This document shows positions 1 to 11,299 of a DNA stretch of 64,000 nucleotides, in pieces. The number at the start of each line of letters is the position of its first letter. Positions within the stretch are counted from its first letter, which is position 1. Source of the DNA: Pyrus communis (Eukaryota; Streptophyta; Magnoliopsida; Rosales; Rosaceae); NCBI RefSeq assembly GCF_963583255.1, contig NC_084809.1, positions 5,379,501-5,443,500 on the forward strand, given 5' to 3'. The position numbers were made by a program, and so were the translations under genes. Below the pieces are notes generated by a model that saw nothing but the letters and a program-made list of their open reading frames with translations, was not told where the DNA came from and made no database searches.

Positions 1-781
1 GATAACTCCATAAAACTGAGGGCCGTTTTGAGTCCATCTGGCAAGCTTAATCTGCTGCGCTGGATTGATGAAAGTAAGACGTGGATTGAAGAGTGGGCAG
101 AGCCTACCAATAAATGTGACTTTTATGCTCGATGCGGTCCATATGGTGCCTGTGATAAAAACGGCGATCCATTCTCGTCACAATGCAAGAGTTTGAAGGG
201 TTTCAGGACCGAATTTACAAAACAATGGGCTATGGAGGACTGGCCCGGTGGTTGTGTTCGGGAAAAGGCATTGGCATGTGATAAAGGCGAAGTGTTTTCA
301 ATGTTTGAGAAGATGAAACTGCCGGATCATGCTATAATTTTTGTAAATGGGAATATGAGTGAATGTAAATCTGAATGCCTTCAGAACTGCTCTTGCCCAG
401 CTTATGCCTATTCAAAGGTGACAGAAAAAGGTGGTCTAGGATGCTTGACATGGTTTGGTAACTTGACGGATCTTGTCAAGAATCATCATTTTGGGCAAAC
501 CATGTATATTCGTGTTCACTGCTCTGATCAAGGTATGTTTGTTTGGTTTCTTTTTCTATTTTCCGTGAGTATGTATTTTGCCTGGAATGGAAATTACTTG
601 GGGCCATCATTTTATTTGTTAAAGAGATCCATTTCTCTTCGTTGCAGGTGGTAAGGGTCATATTCAGCAGCTTGCAATAGCCATAGTCTCGGCAATAGCA
701 GGATCGCTGACAATAATTTTTGGCTATTTCTTGTGGAAGAAAACTTTGAGAAATGGGGGTATAGATAGCGCACACACACAA

Positions 782-826
<45 letters not shown>

Positions 827-3800
827 TACATGTGCAGTCACCAAATAGCAAACCCGATTCTATCCAAAGAAACGGTGCTCTAACAATAAGTCTCAAACAG
901 GGAGCATCGGAGGAAGGATGAGTGAGGTTGTAAGAAATGTTAGCGCTGAAGGTGGAAGGAATGAAACAGAACTACCACTCTTCAGTTTAAGGAGTATATT
1001 AGCTGCTACAAACAACTTCTCTGAATCTAATAAACTCGGAGAGGGAGGATTTGGCCCTGTTTATAAGGTGACCCTTCCAATATGTGCACTAAATGCTAGT
1101 ACACTATTTGTTCTTCATATTCCTTAATAAGGTTAGAATTAAGTTTAACAATGTTTGAATTAGGTTTCATAACGAGTCTATTGGTTCTCTTATTGCGGTA
1201 CTTTTCATCCTCTGCAGGGGATTTTGACTGAAAATGAAGTAGCAATAAAAAGGCTGTCAAGAAAGTCAGGGCAAGGACATCAGGAGTTCATGAATGAGTT
1301 GAAGCTTATAGCCAAGCTGCAACATACCAATCTCGTTTGGCTCTTGGGTTGCTGTATTGAAGATGAAGAAATGATATCGATCTACGAGTTCATGCCCAAT
1401 CGAAGTTTGGACAAATTTTTGTTTGGTATATGCTCATCACTTCTAACATTAATTCTTTCATATTGTTTGGAAATCACATTTCATTACCCTTCTGCAAGAT
1501 CTTTTTCCAACTTTTAAAGAATTTTCACTAAAACCATTTTCCCTCATGGTTTTTGGCAATCAGATCCATCTCAAAAGGAAAAACTGGATTGGGGTAAACG
1601 CTTTCGAATTATAGAAGGCGTTGCTCAAGGAGTACTTTATCTCCACAAGTACTCCAGATTGAAAATCATCCACCGGGATCTCAAAGCAAGTAATGTTCTA
1701 TTGGATGGAACATTGAACCCCAAAATCTCAGACTTTGGAATGGCAAGGATTTTTGGGATCGATCAAATGGAAGCAAATACAAATAGGGTTGTTGGCACAT
1801 AGTAAGTTGCATGCTTTCCTTTGCGTAGACCTTATGCAATCCCTTGCTGTTGTTGACTCATCTACCTTTAATTCATGCAGCGGCTACATGTCACCAGAAT
1901 ATGCAATGTATGGCTATTTTTCAGAGAAATTGGATGTGTTTAGCTTCGGAGTGTTGCTCTTAGAGATTGTAAGTGGAAGGAAGAATTCTGCTTTTTATTG
2001 TTTTGAAGATCCATTTTCTCTTGCTGGATGGGTAAGTAATAGAACCCCTACTTCATATTCCTTATATTTTAAGCCTTGCAAGATTGATGGGTTTGTTTAT
2101 ATGCTAAACCTACAGGCATGGGAATTATGGAATGAAGGTAGAATAATGGAGGTGATTGATGAATCAATAAGGGAAACATGCCGGCCCAATGAAGCTCTGA
2201 GATGTATCTATGTAGGGTTTTTGTGTGTCCAAGATGCTCCAACTGATCGACCAACAATGTCTTCTGTAGTTCTTATGTTGGCCAATGAAGCTACATCACT
2301 TCCACATATCAATAATGACACGCCCCGACCCCGAGGTCCTAGGGACATCGAGATGGTCACGTGCTGGCCGACACCCGAAGGGTGACGCAAGCCATTTAAT
2401 TAAACAAAAACTAAGAAAATAAATTAAAGTAAGCAATAAAGGCTAAAAACCCAAATAAAAGTTCTACTTCTAAATATTGAAATTAGGTAAACACACAGAA
2501 CGTCCAGAGCATAATTCTAATACAGAGTACAAGCAGAACTAAGAATAAAGAAGTGCTATTACAATAAGTGATGAAGCGGAGCGAAAATGACACAAATCAC
2601 TGGTAGGGGAACGCCTCGTAGCTCAAGTCGTAATCCTCGTTCCTAGGTCCTGAAGGGGGCGCAAAACAAAGGTGAGTGGACCAAGTTTATATATACAGTA
2701 ATAGTAAAACAGTTATCAACATACTAACCCCCAGGTTTTATGAAAACACAAGTATAGTGAGAAACATAGGTTTTCCGAAATCTAACATGTCGTGCAATGT
2801 CTCAAATCATAAATCGCATAAGTAATAAACACTAGTGAATGTCCGATATAACACTTCAGGCCCCATGCCGGCTCCCCGTCTCTGAGCACACAGTCAGAGG
2901 AAAATGCACTTCAGGCCCCTTGCCGGCTCCCCGTCTCTGAGCAGGCAGTCAAAGGAAAACACACTTCAGGCCCTATGCCAACACCAAACCGTCGCCCGGG
3001 ACGGACCGGATCTATCCCTTCGTCCCGTAGCGGAAATGACCACTAGGTAAGTACAAAACCAGTGAACATACATATATTGAAAATCAACTTCATAGTATAA
3101 AGTCATCCATCATCTATACTATAAAGAAGTGTTCTAAACATGTTCTAAATATTATATCGTCATCCATCAGATATCATATAAGAACATGGGTTATAGGAAA
3201 AATAGTAATACTTCAAACTAGCCTTAGTAAGCATGTTATCTCAAAACGTTTCATAAGACATAATCATAAAGTCATGCTTTTCTGTGTATGCAATTCTACC
3301 ATTAAAACATGCATTTTCAGAAGGGGTCCACTCACCGTACACCGAGGGTGCAAGCTGTACCAAATAGGAATAACGGAATCATCGCTAAGAATCGCACCTA
3401 AACACATAATTGAGTACTTTCAGTCAAATTCTACTCAAACGATTGAATTTGAGAAAACGGACATTGGAAACGGGTTTAGAACGTCGAAATTAGCCTAGGA
3501 GGGTCCCCGTACGAAAACATAAAAAGTCAACGGGTCAAAGTCAACATGTCAGAGTCAACGGGTCAAACGGGTTCACGGGTCAACGGGTACGGGTCACGGA
3601 TCACTGGGTTTTGGATTAGGGTTTTGGGCTTTGGGTAAATGGGTTTAGGTTTTTAGGTGGGTTGGGTTGGGTTGGTTAAAAACAGAAAATGGTTTGGGTT
3701 TTGGCTAACAGGCCCGAAGGCCTTAATACAAAGGGGAATGGGTTTTGGGCTGCAACCAAGGCCCTAAGGCCTTTTGGGTTTTTAAAATGAAACAAAATAA

Positions 3801-4799
3801 AAATAAAAAAGGAAAGGCTTGGGGTTTTGGGCCAGAGACCAAACGGGCCTAAGGCCCGTGGGTGTGTGTGTGGAGAACGGCCCGAAGGCCTGGGTGCGCC
3901 GGAGAAGACCACCGGAGCTTCCATAGCTCCGGCCAACGCCAAACACTCGAACTAGACCTCGATCTAGGTACCAAAATGAAGCACTAGAGGAGAGGAGTAG
4001 TTTTATACCTTGGGTTCGCCGTGTAACGGCTTGTGGTGGCCGGAAAAGTCCTCGGAACCCACCCAACTCGCCGGAAATTTGGGTGCCTTCACCCGTGCCA
4101 AAAACACTCCAAAACCTTGGAAATCAAGAACCCAAACTCAATAACCACATTTAACCAACATCTAACAAGACTAAAAAGGGGAAAACCAAGCTTACCCAAC
4201 CGGAAAACAAGCTAAAACTCGCCGGAGGTGTTCGTACCCTCTTGGCGCCGTGAGCAAGGGAGAGAGAAAGAGAGAGAGGGATGCAGTTGAACGACGACGA
4301 TGGTGATGATTTCCTCGCGTAGGTGTAGCTGTGGGTGTAAGTATGTGTGTGTGTCTTTCACGGGGAAGAAGAAGAGAGAAAGGGAGGAGTTTTCGAAAGA
4401 AAGGAAAAAGAAGGTGCAGACAAACCAAAAGAAAAGAAAAGAAAAGAAAAGAAAAGAAAAAGAAAAAGAAGAAAGGAGAGATGAGGGACACGGCAGGTGG
4501 GGGGGGGGGGACAAAAGAGAAAAAGGGAAGTGGGTTAAGGTGCTGCCACGTGGCAGTCTAGGGTAGAGTAATAATTTAAATTTTCAGATCTTGGTTGTGT
4601 GACAAAATGAGGACTAAAGTGATAATTCTATAAATTTTTAGGGAAAATTACAGAATTATCCTTATAAGCAGGGGCGGGTGTAACAAATAAACCTGTTTTT
4701 TCAGCAAACAGGAATTACAGCGCTGTTGGTTCTTCTTCTCAAGCACCTAAAAGTTTTTCCAATAATGTAGTCACCATTAGTTTGCCAGAAGCTCGATAG
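1..4799 (+). CDS. S-domain (G-type lectin) receptor-like Ser/Thr kinase, 5' end outside window, last exon split by an insertion
   Basis: This is a plasma-membrane receptor kinase of the S-locus-glycoprotein class. I place seven exons: <1-532, 648-758, 901-1067, 1218-1425, 1564-1801, 1881-2031 and 2116-4799. All junctions are GT-AG and stay in frame. Exon 1 carries the end of the S-locus glycoprotein domain and a PAN domain ([16 protein letters not shown] near 364-411). Exon 2 is the membrane segment. The kinase shows [32 protein letters not shown] and [16 protein letters not shown]. The last exon stops matching the family at 2315 and resumes at 4691, where the usual tail (SSSQAPKSF... ISLPEAR) runs to a stop at 4797-4799. 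Everything between is an insertion. Read through, the protein gains about 24 foreign residues and stops at 2385, losing some 37 family residues C-terminal to the kinase domain. The kinase core looks intact, so the product may still be active. The B-lectin part lies upstream of the window. Confidence 0.88.
784..826. repeat. (CT)n microsatellite in the intron after the TM exon
   Basis: A run of about 21 CT dinucleotides with one interruption lies in the 142-bp intron between the transmembrane and juxtamembrane exons of the receptor kinase. It creates spurious RE-rich ORFs on the minus strand. Confidence 0.95.
2316..4685 (-). mobile_element. Solo-LTR-like insertion (2,370 bp) in the kinase last exon
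   Basis: The element starts TGACACGCCCC, ends GGGTGTAACA and is flanked by perfect 5-bp target duplications AATAA (2311-2315 and 4686-4690). Removing the element plus one duplication restores the receptor-kinase frame, which fixes both ends. It has TG...CA ends, short imperfect inverted ends and no gag-pol coding. Its two ends are not direct repeats of each other, so a solo LTR of a long-LTR element (Tekay-like gypsy is possible) fits best. A non-autonomous element is the alternative. A relative in the opposite orientation lies at 41663-43852; the strand given here is relative to that copy taken as +. The interior holds a 55-bp tandem repeat, GGGTCAA-rich sequence near 3530-3600, and purine-rich A/G tracts near 4370-4480 that make meaningless K/E/R-rich ORFs. 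Confidence 0.75.
2852..2980. repeat. 55-bp tandem repeat inside the insertion
   Basis: About 2.3 copies of a 55-bp unit start at 2852, 2907 and 2962, each opening with CACTTCAGGCCC. The first two full copies differ at only a few positions. Confidence 0.85.
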
Positions 4800-5567
4800 A
4801 GGTTCGATATTTACTGTTTCCTTTTCTCTGAACTAAAAACTGTGTAAGAATGTCTCCTTGCTTGTTAAGTGTAATATTTTTCTTTTGGTCAATGCTAGAA
4901 CTTTGGTGTACTGTTAGTTACTTTCCTAATCAATGTATTGTTTCACCATGTGGAAATTAGTACTTGTTGGTTCATTTTTAATATTAAATAATTTATAATT
5001 GTCTACGTGCTTTTTAGAAGAATATTACAATTTTCTTGTAATTTTCCCAACAATTTTAAGAAGATTCAATCATGGAACCTGTACTTGATTTTTGTTTCTT
5101 CTAGATTCCTAGACATGCCTATTCCGACAGCGTTCTCTACAATACCATTTTAAACGAAGATGGAAGATTTTTGGGATGAATCAAATTGTAGCATATACCA
5201 ACAAGGTTGTTGGCACATAGTACAACACAAGTTTTCTTTCGTGTATATATGCGATCGCTAATACTGCTTACTTCTCTGCTATTTCTGTGAGAAATTTGTT
5301 GTTTTCAGCTTTGAAGAGTTGTTGCTAAAGAGATCTGGGCCGTTCAAAAGCTTGATTTTGTGTGAAGTGGCCCAAGTGGATCAGTGAGATGAGCTAATGA
5401 AGGTTGCATGATTTAAATTGAGTGGTTCGGTTTCTAAGTCTGTTGACTCTGAACACAGAGATCAACAGAGAATCTCAATTCAAATGACCAAATGACTATA
5501 GGTCTAGCCCTTACATGTTTACGTTGATTTGAGTCATAATTGTAAATATTTCTGCAGTTCTATTTTA
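4800..5567. other. Kinase 3' flank, little recognisable
   Basis: This probably starts with the 3' UTR of the receptor kinase. Apart from the kinase-exon fragment at 5157-5225, I recognise no gene. The stretch 5320-5500 resembles 55480-55690 (GTGTGAAGTGGCCCAAGTGG against GTGTGAGGTGGGTCAATGG, then gagtggttcgg against gagcggtccga), so a dispersed repeat is likely. Confidence 0.4.
5157..5225 (+). pseudogene. Fragment of an S-RLK kinase exon
   Basis: About 70 bp match the end of the exon at 1564-1801 of the neighbouring kinase: a GRIFGMNQ-like stretch followed by TNKVVGT and the same exon end with TAG. The following intron-like bases also resemble the neighbour. No other kinase exon is near it, so it is an isolated relic. 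Confidence 0.7.
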
Positions 5568-7190
5568 GGTTGAATTATGATTTGTAATTTTTAGGATTTA
5601 ATATCCTTATCTTTTGTAATTACTTTCCTTGTAAAATACGTCATGTATCTATATATATTGTAAATCCAAGAGAATAAAGTAACAAAGTATTTGACGTATT
5701 GGCATCAAGACTTGGTTTCGTTCCGTATATAATTGGTGCGTGTTAGTAGCAGTATCATTTTTTGCGCCGTGCTGCTTGTGTACCGTGTTCAGTTGCTTTA
5801 CTACAGCTGTTATGTAATTAGTATCTAACAACTACAGCAATCTTGGTTGTCCGGTGTATTGGCTTGTGGCTATGCCGTGTGGATATTTTGCTGCTACCTG
5901 GATTGCATCTTGGATTGTGTGTTTTTTGCCTATTGCAGCGTTAATTCTTACTTTAAATTTTTTGGATTTTTTTTTCGTGAATTCTTGCTGTCAGTGGCAA
6001 GTTGACCGGTTGCAGTCAGTAAAATTGTTTGGTTGCTGTCCGTGCTTTACTGCTGCTGCATGCTTTACTGTTTTCCATATGCTGTAGTTTCTACCGTGGG
6101 CACAGTTCTGTTGCAGCTGTTTGCTGTTTGCAGTCTTGGCAGTCTTGCTCATCTGCTAGTTGTCATCATTCCAGTTGCGGCGCTTAGGCAAGTATTTTGT
6201 TGCAAGTAGGTCTTGTGTGCAGTCCTTGTGGAGAGATAAATTTATACATCTCATGTTCGTCTAGATATTGCATACACTGCAAGTGTTGTAAGTTAGTTTA
6301 TGCACTCATCGAGTGAAGATCACATGCCTGTGGTAATGCAAATTTTGGCATATCTGAAGTCAATGGCAGAACCAGAATTTCGGGTTAGGAGGGGCTTATT
6401 GCATATCTAAAGAAAATGCTACAACACCACCAACAACCCCTGCTCTGCAACAATGCTACAACTGACCGTAATGTACTGATGAAATGGAGTGAAAATGTTT
6501 AAACTCTAGGAGAACCAGCACCATGTGAAAATGTTTAAACTCAGGAGAACCAGCTCTCTCTCACCTACTTCCTCTCTCTCCCTTTGGTTGGGGTCCTAAT
6601 CCCATGAAAAATCTATGGAAAACAGAAGGATAACTCTAATTTCTTTTCCAATGGAAAAAAAATGTTAGGTAGGCCAGGACCATTATGGTCCATTCATGGC
6701 TTTGCCCTTATTTGAAGTTTGCACCCAATAAGAAATACTTTATGGAAAACATGGGCATTTAAAGGTTGAGGGGGATGACAATGTTATTGACTGACGGTCT
6801 ATATTTGGGTATTTTAATTTTTACGTTTGTTGGACATAATTTGGTTACGTGGTGTAGTAAGAAGCAGAAAGTGGTGTCAAGGTCATCTGCGGAAGCTAAG
6901 TAGAGAGATATGGCACACGAAATATGTAAACATCTTTAGTTACGTAAACTTTTGAGGTGTCTTCGTTTTGAACGAAATGAAACCATGGAGTTATATTGTG
7001 ACAATAAATCTTCAAGGTAGATAGCTGAGAATCCGATACAACATGATCAAACAATGTGAAGGTTGATCAACACTTTGTCAAAGAAATCTTGAAAGGAAAG
7101 ATTGTGTCTATACCGTTGATCGACACTTTGTCAAGAAAAATCTTGAAAGGAAGATTGTGCCTATAACGTTTGTGAAATTATCAGAAAGAT
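5568..7190 (+). mobile_element. Degraded Ty1/copia element
   Basis: The stretch 5568-5700 has the look of a copia LTR end followed by a primer-binding-site-like TTGGCATCAAGAC near 5698. From about 6845 to 7165 the + strand translates, with stops and frameshifts, to copia RNase H features: KKQKVVSRSSAEAK, then ELYCDNKSS, then a QHDQT / INTLSKKS-like end. Gag, protease, integrase and most of the reverse transcriptase are gone. No 3' LTR was found. The filler at 5700-6840 has no recognised coding. Confidence 0.6.
7062..7167. repeat. 53-bp tandem duplication in the copia RNase H relic
   Basis: Two units begin GTTGATCAACACTTTGTCAA at 7062 and GTTGATCGACACTTTGTCAA at 7115. They differ by a few substitutions and small indels, so the duplication postdates loss of function. 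Confidence 0.85.
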
Positions 7191-7935
7191 GGGCCAAAAA
7201 TGCCTTCTTCCAACAACATCAATATTGTCCCTAACTTGGTTATCATTTGCACAATTCGTCAATTGTGAGGTTTGATCACAAAATGTCTCGATATTAGTTG
7301 AAATGTGATTAGAATATTTAAACTCTATTTTCTCACAGGTACCGATGATGTTGGATATTTCAACCGTTTGCACATATTTTTCCTCACTAGGACTCACTAT
7401 TGCCACATGGCCAGTGGATGTAGGTGAACTACTCAAATCCCTTGGGTTATGTGTGTGAATGCAATCTTAGTAAAACCCTAACATCTTTGACTTTGACCCG
7501 CTCTAAGTCCTTCGATGACCATGGTAAAAATCATACGTCAACTTTTGATGGCGTTTGTGAGAATAGACGTAAGAATTCAAGTCGGTTTCTTTCTTTCAAT
7601 CTCTCAAATTCTTCTTACTGTAAAATCACATAAAACCACCTCCAAAATCAATTTCCGGTCCAACTAGCTTATGAGAATTTTGGTGTTTCCAGAAAATATA
7701 TGTAGGTAATTTGGGTATGAAAAATTTGATATCGATTCACCCTTGTCCAACCCGACCTTCTCCCTCCGGAATTCAATTTCTTCAATATCAAAAATTGGTC
7801 TCCTAATTTTATGTGGGACCCGTACTACTGTTCATTCTACTTTGGTTGATAAACAAATTTTGAGTAATTCGGAATTGGAATAAGTCTCATTCCAGCCATT
7901 CTCTTTCCTTTCCGTATATGTAAACACGAGCCTGT
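7191..7935. other. No gene recognised
   Basis: AT-rich sequence with short unconvincing ORFs on both strands. I see no domain, repeat end or RNA gene. Confidence 0.5.
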
Positions 7936-8190
7936 AATAATAGGTATATTTGATGTTTTTTGTGCCACCGTGGAAGGTGATCAAACTCACTTTGAACTTA
8001 TGAGGCTGGCGGACTCGGATTGTCTTTATTAAATTGATGTCACTACTGACAGCAGGAGGTGATAATAGGTATATTTTTCATTGTATCACTCATATTTCTG
8101 GCATAACAAAAAATTTTCCATTACTTCAAATGATTGGTGGACTCAGATTGTCAATTAAATTGCTGTCATTACTGACATTTTGGACTAAAA
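7936..8190. repeat. Imperfect tandem duplication of about 120 bp
   Basis: The blocks ATAATAGGTATATTT ... GGCGGACTCGGATTGTC ... AAATTGATGTCACTACTGAC and ATAATAGGTATATTT ... GGTGGACTCAGATTGTC ... AAATTGCTGTCATTACTGAC follow each other. It lies just upstream of the B-lectin relic and may be old promoter sequence. Confidence 0.7.
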
Positions 8191-8224
8191 TATTTTTACA
8201 AGTTTAGAACACATGATGCTGGGT

Positions 8225-8620
8225 ACGTACTTTCCCTAGATTTTGGAAATTAAGAGAAATTTCCACCTTGTTATATGGTATAACACAATCCCAAAGAACT
8301 CGAAAGTATGGGTTGGCAACAGAGAGTTCCCACTTGATTCTCCGGGTGTTTTAAAGCTTAGCGGTGATGGAAATCTTGTGGTGTTGGATAGGATGACTAT
8401 AAAACTAGTTATCTGGTCGTCTAATGCATCAGTATCAGCTTCTGCAATGATTGCCACAACTGCTGCACCAATGGAAAGTGGAATCCTTCACCTTAATATT
8501 TGGAGTGGACATTTTGTGGCAGAGCTTCGAACATCCCTCTGACACATTATTGCCTAACGTGAAGCTTAGTCTGTACAAAAGAACAAGTCAACAAGCACGT
8601 CTGACATCGTGGGCAGCATG
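8225..8620 (+). pseudogene. S-RLK B-lectin domain relic
   Basis: The + strand translates to the start of a G-type lectin receptor: WYNTIPKNSKVWVGNRE, LSGDGNLVVLD and VIWSSNAS. After a one-base frameshift near 8525 come EHPSDTLLPNVKLS and LTSWAA, ending in TGA. These are consecutive landmarks of a first S-RLK exon. The signal peptide and everything after this part of the exon are missing. With the last-exon relic at 9140-9415 it probably marks one gene that lost its middle. Confidence 0.85.
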
Positions 8621-9139
8621 AACCTGGGAATTGCTCAATGCTCACCACCTTATTTATCACCGTTAGATGAGTTTGAATTTTGAGATTTGTACTTATTAGA
8701 GAACATCCTTCTTTGAACTTCACAATTCTTATGTGAATGTGTCGTAACTTCAAGGCTTCAATCGTGCTTCACGTACAACTATTATTATTTCAGAAAATGA
8801 TCGTGCTTCGCGACATATGTTGGCCTGTTTGAGGTGCGTTTTCAAAAGTAAAACACTTATTTATTCCTCATACTCTATTTGCCTGGGCTTCTTTTTGTCT
8901 GTCAATTCTTAAATCATTACATATTTTAGAGCATTATATGAACACATTGTAGATCAATTAATATGTTAGAAGAAACTGTTAGCTAGTTAGTCAATAGGGA
9001 GGGGTTTTGTTTTGTTTGGGAAATGCGGTATTCTAAACTACTCTATTTACGGAAAAGGGAGTTCAAGATCGGATGAAATGAGGTTAGCACAGTCACAATT
9101 ATGTCCTCGTTAGTAGATTGATCTCATATTCTCTCATGG
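8621..9139. other. No gene recognised
   Basis: The spacer between the two S-RLK relics. I see no coding or structured element. Confidence 0.5.
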
Positions 9140-9415
9140 AATGGAGGTGATTAACGAATCCGTAAGGGAAACATGGTGGCCTGGTGAAGCTTTAGTGTAT
9201 CCATGTAGGGTTTTGTGTGTTCAACAAGCTCCAGAGATGGACCAACAATGTCTTCTATAATTCGCATGCTGCATCTCTTCCACCCTACAAAGCACCTGCT
9301 TTTGCAACACAGGAATTCCAGTGTTGCTAATTCTTCTTCTTAAACTTCTACAAGTTTATCCAATATAGTCACCATTAGTTTGCCAGAAGGTTGATAAAAG
9401 TTTCGAAATTAGAAT
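9140..9415 (+). pseudogene. S-RLK last-exon relic
   Basis: The stretch matches the last exon of the kinase at 2116-4799: MEVINESVRET, then CVQQAP, then a rotted copy of the tail (GNSSVANSSS-like, ISLPEG-like) ending with TTTGCCAGAAGGTTGATAA. There are several frameshifts and stops. The corresponding stretch of the intact gene is 4691-4799. This copy never received the LTR insertion. Confidence 0.85.
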
Positions 9416-9601
9416 TTGGGAATGTGTAAATGTATACTATGGGAGGACTTCCTCTTTGGTCTTCATATAATTTTTATTATTTCGGCAAGTGAGCGTGAAT
9501 CAAATGAATACCTGCGAAGGTTCAATTAGGTATGACATTTAGACTGACAGAAGCATGGAAAGAGCTAGAGGAAGAACAACATTTTTTTTATATATATAAA
9601 A

Positions 9602-10008
9602 GGCATATTTGTCGATTTACTCCCTGAACTTGTATGGAGCTGCCAATTCCCCCTTGAACTTTTATAATTAAGCAATTTCCCCCTTGAACTATAATTTTAG
9701 CCGATTACCTCTTGAACTTTTGTAAATAGCCAATTTTCCATCCATCTTGATCACGGAAACAACACATGACAACTGTATGACGGCAAAAAGGATGAAAAAC
9801 TGAATGAAAGTTTTTTAAAATCTAACCCCAGGGGAAATTGGCTATTTATAAAAGTTCAAAGGGGTAATCGGCTAAAATTCAAGTTCAAGGGGAAAATTGG
9901 CTAATTAAAAAAGTTCAAGGAGGTAATCGACTAAAATTAAAGTTCGGGGGGGGGGGGGGGGAATTGACAACTGCATACAAGTTCAAGAGACAAATCAACA
10001 AACACCTC
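9602..10008. mobile_element. Foldback MITE with long inverted arms
   Basis: Left and right arms of more than 100 bp are inverted copies (GGCATATTTGTCGATTTACTC... against the reverse complement of ...GTCTCTTGAACTTG). Both are rich in the phrase CCCTTGAACTT / AAGTTCAAGGGG. The flanks TATATAAAA (9593-9601) and TTTATAAAA (10009-10017) fit a 9-bp target duplication with one mismatch, as for Mutator-type elements. A run of 16 G (9946-9961) sits in the right arm. Confidence 0.75.
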
Positions 10009-10017
10009 TTTATAAAA

Positions 10018-11296
10018 TCATGAGCTAAAACTGATTGGAATTGTGTTTTTTCGTACATGATTTGCTGTGACACATAATGGCAGCTAATTAAGTGAACCAA
10101 GTAACTCAAGGAGTACTACCTTATATATCAAACTATGTGTCCACAAGTAGGTAAAGAACTTATACCTGTTGTGAAGTCTTTGGATCAATGTCTACTCGCA
10201 TTGTCCTCTACACATAGTACACCAGGAGATTAGACCAACAAGGACTATTCTTGGGACGCTCTATGGAACTTGAAGGTTCTCGCTAAGTATTTTAGTTGTC
10301 TCTAGGTTTCACCTCAACAAGTCCTCAGGAAATGGGAATCTGATAATTTCAAAATAAGAAAAAGTAAGGAAAGGGAATTGGATTAACACCTATTCGTTTT
10401 CTTTTCATTCCCATTACTAATAAGTACACGAGCTCTTAGTACTGTTCTTCTCTCTTCTCTAAAGCTCACATAGACGTTACGCAACTAATGAGTCACATAA
10501 CTTGGTGTAGTTTTGAGCCATCTTCTCTAAGCTCTTATGTCAATTCAATTAGGCTCAACTGCTTACCTAAAAACTTTAGTAGTGAAAGATTAATAAAATT
10601 GAAGTTTTGATATTTGGACTGCTAGAAGCTTTGTAAGAGCAGTGAATAACGAGGTGAGTAGGCCTCCCACGGTCTGAACGTGGATTGTAAGGAAACAGAA
10701 GAGGAAGAATAGGTAACAACTGTGGCAGGCCAAAAAAGTGAGTATGTGGTGGATGAGGAAAGTCATACCCATGTCTAAGACACATATATATACCCCAAAG
10801 AGCAATGGGCTACTCAGTATTATTTGTTTTTTTTCTTTCTTTCAATTATTGTTTCTCGCATAAACGGCAACATGTGTACAAATTATACACAAGAACTGTT
10901 GAATATAATATTATGAGGTATGATGGAGATACAATTTTATACTTGCTAAAGTAATAGTTCGTGTAAGTGCTAGAATCAAAGTGCATTTTTGCTTACCGTT
11001 CTCAAATTGTGAGAATGTTCATCGCTCTACTTATTATTAACAGTGACAAATAAAGTAGTAAGCATCACTTGAGGGTAATGTGCAAAAATATTCTCAAGAA
11101 TCATCGACCTTTTCCTTCTTTACGCAAAAAGTGGGAAGCTATACATGAATTCTCTAGTAGATAAATATGGAAAGGAGGTAATTACAATCTCATTTTCACG
11201 AGGACGTCAATGGGTAAACTTAACGTTATCCTGACATCGAATTATTCATATAATATTTGTATTATTAATACGAAACATATTATATTCACAATAATG
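10018..11296. other. No gene recognised
   Basis: AT-rich spacer with only short random ORFs. I see no repeat ends or RNA gene. Confidence 0.5.
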
Positions 11297-11299
11297 TAA

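Noticed and set aside
4300..4566. K/E/R-rich ORFs of 76-100 residues on both strands
   Set aside because: They come from purine-rich simple sequence inside the solo-LTR-like element.
5854..6087. Cys/Trp-rich ORF of 77 residues
   Set aside because: It lies in the leader region of a degraded copia element and has no recognisable family or promoter.
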